In this document: positions 13,535-15,132 of the stretch, piece after piece
How the letters are laid out: each line of letters opens with the position of its first letter
How positions within the stretch are numbered: the first letter of the stretch is position 1
NCBI GenBank assembly: GCA_013816725.1
Contig: JACDEA010000016.1
Span: forward strand, 1-15,132
Origin: Actinomycetota bacterium
GTDB taxonomy: Bacteria; Actinomycetota; Acidimicrobiia; Acidimicrobiales; JACDEA01
Direction of reading: 5' to 3'
DNA: 15,132 nucleotides
Made by a program: the position numbers and the translations under genes
The notes under the pieces: generated by a model
The model's database searches: none
What the model saw: the letters and a program-made list of their open reading frames with translations, nothing else
What the model was told of the DNA's origin: nothing

Positions 13535-13852
13535 GCCGCTAGAGGGCGAGAACGACAACGCCAGGTTCTTCGACCACCGACGCTGCCCGGGTGGCTGCGA
13601 ATGGTGCTGCCGCCCGAGTATGGCGGCCCGGGGCACGTCGAACCTGGACATGGCGATCATTCGGGAGCACCTCGCCGCCAAGGGATTCGGCCTGCACAAC
13701 GACCTCCAGAACGAAAGTTCGATCGTGGGCAACTTTCCCACCGTCCTCATGAGGCGCGACTTCGGGACCGAGGACCAGAAGGCCGAGTGGATGCCTGGAC
13801 GTTCAACATGCCGACCAACCACGCCGAGGTCTCCATGACCGACGTGCGGGTG
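13506..13852 (+). pseudogene. Acyl-CoA dehydrogenase remnant (frameshifted, internally deleted)
   Basis: Pieces of one acyl-CoA dehydrogenase appear in order but in changing frames. From 13509, DDFVEREVKPLEGENDN and ARFFDHR read in the third frame. Around 13590-13636, WLRMVLPPEYGGPG reads in the second frame. From about 13636, TSNLDMAIIREHLAAKG, LHNDLQNESSIVGNF and RRDFGTEDQKAEWMPG read in the third frame again. The text then jumps at about 13797 to WTFNMPTNHAEV and SMTDVRV in the second frame. In intact family members over 100 residues, including the flavin-binding middle, lie between the last two blocks. The start codon, C-terminal domain and catalytic region are missing, so no active enzyme can be made. 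Bases 13853-14009 show no traceable homology or gene. The family assignment comes from motif recognition. Confidence 0.82.
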
Positions 13853-14009
13853 GGGCCGAGAGCGGGTTCGGTCGCATCGACCACGGCCGGGTGAGCTTGC
13901 CCGTCCCGGCCGCGAGGTCTGCGACGACGGCACCAGGCCGCATCTGCAGGTGGTGACAAGCCAGGCCACCGCGTCAGCCGGGTATGAGGGCCTAGCTAGA
14001 AGGGCTCGC

Positions 14010-14228
14010 CTAGAACCGGGCCTGGAAGACCGCGTCGACGCGATCGAATAGCAGTAACTCGGCGGCGACGGCGAAGTCCTCCTCGCTGACGTAGATCTTC
14101 ACGTCGCCGGGACTGGGCCACGGCCAGCTCCCCGCGCCCCGCACTTCGACGCGGATCCCTTCGAACTCCAGCCGCGCCGCGATGACTCGCGCGTGGAACG
14201 ATCCAGTCGCGCTGGTCAGATGGACCAT
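14010..14228 (-). CDS. Small DUF2007-like protein (putative signal-transducing)
   Basis: A 72-residue protein resembling the DUF2007 group. It has VHLTSATGSFHARVIAARLE at the N terminus, a short Gly/Trp/Pro loop, then the strand VKIYVSEEDF and the helix AVAAELLLFDRVDAVF. The fold is ferredoxin-like; the function is unknown despite the 'signal-transducing' label. ATG 14228 is chosen because relatives usually begin just before this motif. A GTG at 14267 would add 13 residues and place the start across the presumed pafA promoter. The gene is divergent from pafA with only 43 bases between the starts, so their control regions must be shared. Confidence 0.68.
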   Translation of the reverse strand: MVHLTSATGSFHARVIAARLEFEGIRVEVRGAGSWPWPSPGDVKIYVSEEDFAVAAELLLFDRVDAVFQARF

Positions 14229-14255
14229 CGGCACCGCGTGCGCACGTTTCAACGG

Positions 14256-14261
14256 TACCGT
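14256..14261 (+). promoter_or_regulatory. Candidate -10 element of pafA
   Basis: TACCGT fits TANNNT and ends ten bases before the pafA ATG, the same distance as TAACGT before prcB. No Shine-Dalgarno lies in the ten bases between (GGCCACTCAG), which suggests a near-leaderless mRNA. No good -35 is visible. Confidence 0.35.
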
Positions 14262-14271
14262 GGCCACTCAG

Positions 14272-15132
14272 ATGGAGCGACGGATCTTCGGCCTCGAGAA
14301 CGAGTACGGCGTGACGTGCACGCTCCGCGGTCAGCGCCGCCTGAGCCCCGATGAGGTGGCCCGGTACCTGTTCCGCCGCGTGGTGTCCTGGGGCCGCTCC
14401 AGCAACGTGTTCCTCGAGAACGGCGCCCGCCTCTATCTCGACGTCGGCAGTCATCCTGAGTACGCCACGCCGGAGTGCGACTCGATCCTCGACCTCGTCA
14501 CCCACGACAAGGCCGGAGAACGCTGGCTCGAGACACTTCTCCTGCAAGCCGAGCAGCGGCTGCGCGAGGAGAGCATCCGCGGCGTCATCTACCTGTTCAA
14601 GAACAACACCGACTCGGCCGGCAACTCCTACGGCTGTCACGAGAACTACCTCACCAGCCGGCGCGACGATTTCGGTCGCTACGCCGACGTGCTCATACCG
14701 TTCTTCGTCTCCCGGCAGATCTACGCGGGCGCCGGCAAGGTGCTGCAAACCGCTCGCGGCGCCATGTACTGCATCAGCCAGCGGGCCGAGCACATCTGGG
14801 AAGGCGTTTCCAGCGCGACGACGCGCAGCCGCCCCATCATCAACACCCGCGACGAGCCTCACGCCGACGCCGAGCGCTTCCGTCGACTCCACGTCATCGT
14901 CGGCGACTCGAACCTGAGTGAATACGCCACGTTCCTGAAGGTCGGCGCCACCAGCATCCTGTTGCGCATGCTCGAGGACCCCGCCGTCGTCCTCCGCGAC
15001 CTCACTCTGGAGAACCCGATCCGGGCCATCCGCGAGATCAGCCACGACATCACGTGCAAGCGGCGCGTGCGTCTGGCCAACGGCCGCGAACTTTCCGCGC
15101 TCGACATCCAGGGTGAGTACCTCAACCGGGCC
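14272..15132 (+). CDS. pafA: Pup--protein ligase PafA, 3' partial
   Basis: The first 287 residues of the ligase that phosphorylates the Pup C-terminal Glu and joins it to target lysines. The glutamine-synthetase-like fold is shown by E9 in GLENEYG (metal binding), the catalytic base D57 in YLDVGSHPEYATPEC, and NNTDSAGNSYGCHENY (ATP/metal site). These blocks are shared with Dop at 8097, but there is no Dop-loop insertion between Glu9 and Asp57, which identifies PafA. The frame stays open to the right edge. Intact PafA is roughly 450-480 residues, so more than a third is missing. It lies over 2 kb from prcA behind the nfeD-SPFH pair and the acyl-CoA dehydrogenase remnant. Confidence 0.95.
   Translation, partial: MERRIFGLENEYGVTCTLRGQRRLSPDEVARYLFRRVVSWGRSSNVFLENGARLYLDVGSHPEYATPECDSILDLVTHDKAGERWLETLLLQAEQRLREESIRGVIYLFKNNTDSAGNSYGCHENYLTSRRDDFGRYADVLIPFFVSRQIYAGAGKVLQTARGAMYCISQRAEHIWEGVSSATTRSRPIINTRDEPHADAERFRRLHVIVGDSNLSEYATFLKVGATSILLRMLEDPAVVLRDLTLENPIRAIREISHDITCKRRVRLANGRELSALDIQGEYLNRA

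Overview
The window comes from a high-GC actinobacterium. The evidence is a complete Pup-proteasome locus in the usual actinobacterial order (trmI ... arc/mpa, dop, pup, prcB, prcA ... pafA), a MarP-type protease, and GC near two thirds (41 of 60 bases in a sampled arc line). Acidimicrobiia or a relative is my best guess; that is inference, not shown by any single marker.

Bases 2-4513 hold a dense plus-strand operon: a class C penicillin-binding protein (5' end outside the window), a stand-alone LON-domain protein, three small membrane proteins, a ThiS/MoaD-type ubiquitin-like sulfur carrier, a TtuA-type tRNA thiolase and the TrmI m1A58 methyltransferase. Five junctions use 4-base start/stop overlaps (ATGA or GTGA). 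The last three genes form a plausible T-loop tRNA-modification unit, with s2 on residue 54 and m1 on residue 58. The marP serine protease follows TrmI after two bases.

Bases 5695-6279 hold a terminator hairpin with short repeats, a minus-strand ferredoxin with an Asp-substituted cluster motif, and a divergent ferredoxin/arc promoter region. Bases 6280-9815 encode the proteasomal ATPase ARC, Dop and Pup; this Pup is encoded ending in Gly-Gly-Glu. A lower-GC HNH endonuclease VII-like gene (9860-10423) then separates pup from prcB-prcA (10616-12078).

Between prcA and pafA lie a minus-strand nfeD-SPFH membrane pair (12087-13480), a frameshifted and internally deleted acyl-CoA dehydrogenase remnant (13506-13852), and a small minus-strand DUF2007-like gene. 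The Pup ligase gene pafA starts at 14272 and runs off the window end.

Together PafA attaches Pup to target lysines, Dop removes it, ARC recognises Pup and unfolds the target, and PrcA/PrcB degrade it. No tRNA, rRNA, CRISPR array or insertion sequence was seen.
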